Source: Gemmatimonadota bacterium (GTDB lineage: Bacteria; Gemmatimonadota; Gemmatimonadetes; Gemmatimonadales; Gemmatimonadaceae). Taken from it: 44,276 nucleotides of DNA. The stretch spans positions 1 through 44,276 of the forward strand of contig JAPLKU010000008.1 in the NCBI GenBank assembly GCA_026387935.1, written 5' to 3'. Below the pieces are notes generated by a model that was not told where the DNA came from, made no database searches, and worked only from the letters and a program-made list of their open reading frames with translations. Below are positions 43,151-44,276 of the stretch, one piece after another. The translations under genes were made by a program, and so were the position numbers. Numbering within the stretch: the first letter of the stretch is position 1; the number at the start of each line of letters is the position of its first letter.

Positions 43151-44276
43151 TCAGAGGATCGGCCAAAAAGCATGGCCAAAATCGAGCCGCAAAGACCACT
43201 TCCCACCTCGGTCCAAGCCGCGGGCCACGTCGAGCCGAAGGAGGTCGTGGAGCGAGATCAGGCCGAACCCGGCCGACCGCTGAGGGCCGACGGTTGACGA
43301 AGGGCCGGTCGCGGACGAGATCCACGCGCCTTGCACAAATGGCGCGAGGATCACCGGTACGCGGGTCGTGCCAAAGCGCGCGAGCGACACGGGGAACGAC
43401 CCCACCCTCGCCCGCCATTCCAGCCGACTCGTCACTCCAGCCCCGCCGCGAAGCGTGTGCGTGGCGTAGCCAGGTGCAGTCTCAGGGCCACCAAACATGA
43501 TCTGCTGCTGCACCGGCACGCGGGCGCCGAACACCGAGGCGGCAACGGTTCGGAGCGTCAGTATGCCGGGGCCGAGCTCGTGCTCACCGGTGACGTTGAT
43601 TTGCGCGCGCGCATTGGTCACGCGACGGCCCTGCAGCGGCGCATTTGACGAGACCAGCGCGAGCGTTCCCAAGCCGCTCCAGACCGACTCGACCGGCCCG
43701 GCGAGGCGGCTCCCGCTCAGCTCCCACTGCAGCTGATCGACCGACGCGACGTCAGAGACGAATCCCAACCGATAGTTCCCCGACCACGGCTTGCCGTGTA
43801 CGCCAACCGGTGATTCGCGGACCCGTTCCGCCGAGAGGCGCCAACGGAGCCGGTTTCCCCCTTGTACCACGAGGGACATGCCTTCGGCGCGGAAGAGGTC
43901 GGTCAGATCAACGCCGAGCTCCTGCGACGCGATCGAGTTCCCGATGAGGCTCGATTCGTCCACCTCGCCGACCGGCCGAAGATCATCAAAAGTCGCGACA
44001 CCCAGTTTGAGACCGCTGAGGGATTGCCAATGCACGCCGAGTTCGTGTTTGATCCGATGATCGTCCAATCCGTATCGCCCCGAGAGGCGCACCGACCAGG
44101 GACCGCCGAGCCGGAGCGACGTACCCGCGCCGAGGGCGAGCCCTTCGACACGATTGACGCGAACAAAATCACTCACTCGCCGAACCGCCAGTGTCGCGCC
44201 GGCGGCTTTGGCGAGCGCGGCCTCGCGAACGAGCCTCGCGGCCTGTTCCTGTAACTGCTGCGCGCCACCATCGGCC
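43151..44276 (-). CDS. C-terminal part of a probable outer-membrane beta-barrel protein (cut by window end)
   Basis: The frame is open to the window edge, so the GTG at 44176 is not a real start. Upstream residues read ADGGAQQLQEQAARLVREAA and on, continuous with the rest. About 375 residues are visible, with alternating hydrophobic/polar strands: GTSLRLGGPWSVRLSGRYGL, YRLGFVSDVASVDQLQWELS, FGGPETAPGYATHTLRGG. The C-terminal strand WSLRLDFGHAFWPIL fits a surface-antigen/Omp-like barrel. The FGGPETAPGY region resembles the conserved (F/L)GG...RGY-type strand of two-partner or BamA-like barrels, which is only suggestive. 42999-43150 upstream of the next gene contains nothing I can assign. Confidence 0.6.
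   Translation of the reverse strand, partial: ADGGAQQLQEQAARLVREAALAKAAGATLAVRRVSDFVRVNRVEGLALGAGTSLRLGGPWSVRLSGRYGLDDHRIKHELGVHWQSLSGLKLGVATFDDLRPVGEVDESSLIGNSIASQELGVDLTDLFRAEGMSLVVQGGNRLRWRLSAERVRESPVGVHGKPWSGNYRLGFVSDVASVDQLQWELSGSRLAGPVESVWSGLGTLALVSSNAPLQGRRVTNARAQINVTGEHELGPGILTLRTVAASVFGARVPVQQQIMFGGPETAPGYATHTLRGGAGVTSRLEWRARVGSFPVSLARFGTTRVPVILAPFVQGAWISSATGPSSTVGPQRSAGFGLISLHDLLRLDVARGLDRGGKWSLRLDFGHAFWPIL

Noticed and set aside
44064-44176. GTG 44176 as the start of the beta-barrel protein
   Set aside because: The same frame stays open with plausible protein sequence to the window end, so the gene is truncated, not complete.

Overview
This 44.3 kb, GC-rich, gene-dense window is bacterial chromosome and looks like a member of the Gemmatimonadota. 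That placement is an inference from gene content and protein style: a diderm envelope with a TonB-dependent receptor and many Sec lipoproteins, a PilB-type ATPase carrying a receiver domain, and Bacteroidetes/Gemmatimonadetes-like secreted proteins. No rRNA is present to confirm it.

Layout. 0-2 kb: translation and secretion genes on the minus strand (ffh, rpsP, start of rimM), with ffh split by an 11-bp tandem duplication. 2-4.6 kb: divergent lon. 4.6-9.7 kb: a HExxH lipoprotein, a prepilin peptidase, a TrmH/SpoU methyltransferase broken by one in-frame amber codon, and an M48 metalloprotease. Two related repeat-bounded elements lie here: a non-coding ~0.2 kb one, and a ~0.56 kb one holding a GxxExxY gene and running into an array of nine 21-bp repeats. 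9.7-15 kb: a minus-strand cassette with 4-base overlaps at most junctions, made of two 5'-nucleotidase-family domains (apparently one ancestral CpdB-UshA protein, now in two frames), an 81-aa unknown protein, adenosine deaminase and purine nucleoside phosphorylase. Together these would convert external nucleotides to phosphate, nucleosides, purine bases and ribose-1-phosphate.

15-30 kb is a phosphate neighbourhood: udk-phoB-phoR, a TonB-dependent receptor behind a PHO-box-like direct repeat, a large beta-helix-like lipoprotein, an unknown lipoprotein, an orphan PstS-like protein, ppx, and the convergent operon DUF47(PhoU-like)-pit-ppk1. The likely theme is phosphate sensing, capture, low-affinity import and polyphosphate storage and turnover. 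No pstCAB genes are visible. 30-39 kb is protein quality control: dnaK, an HtrA/DegP protease, tRNA-Leu(UAG), tig, clpP, clpX and the GTPase engB. 38.6-44.3 kb holds an unknown exported protein, a hexapeptide acyltransferase, a Nudix hydrolase, the PilB-receiver fusion, and the C-terminal part of a probable outer-membrane beta-barrel protein cut by the window end.

The most notable observations are the inverted-repeat elements linked to the GxxExxY gene and the 21-bp array, three interrupted genes (ffh, trmH-like, cpdB/ushA), two of them at short tandem duplications, and the phosphate gene neighbourhood with an outer-membrane receptor.
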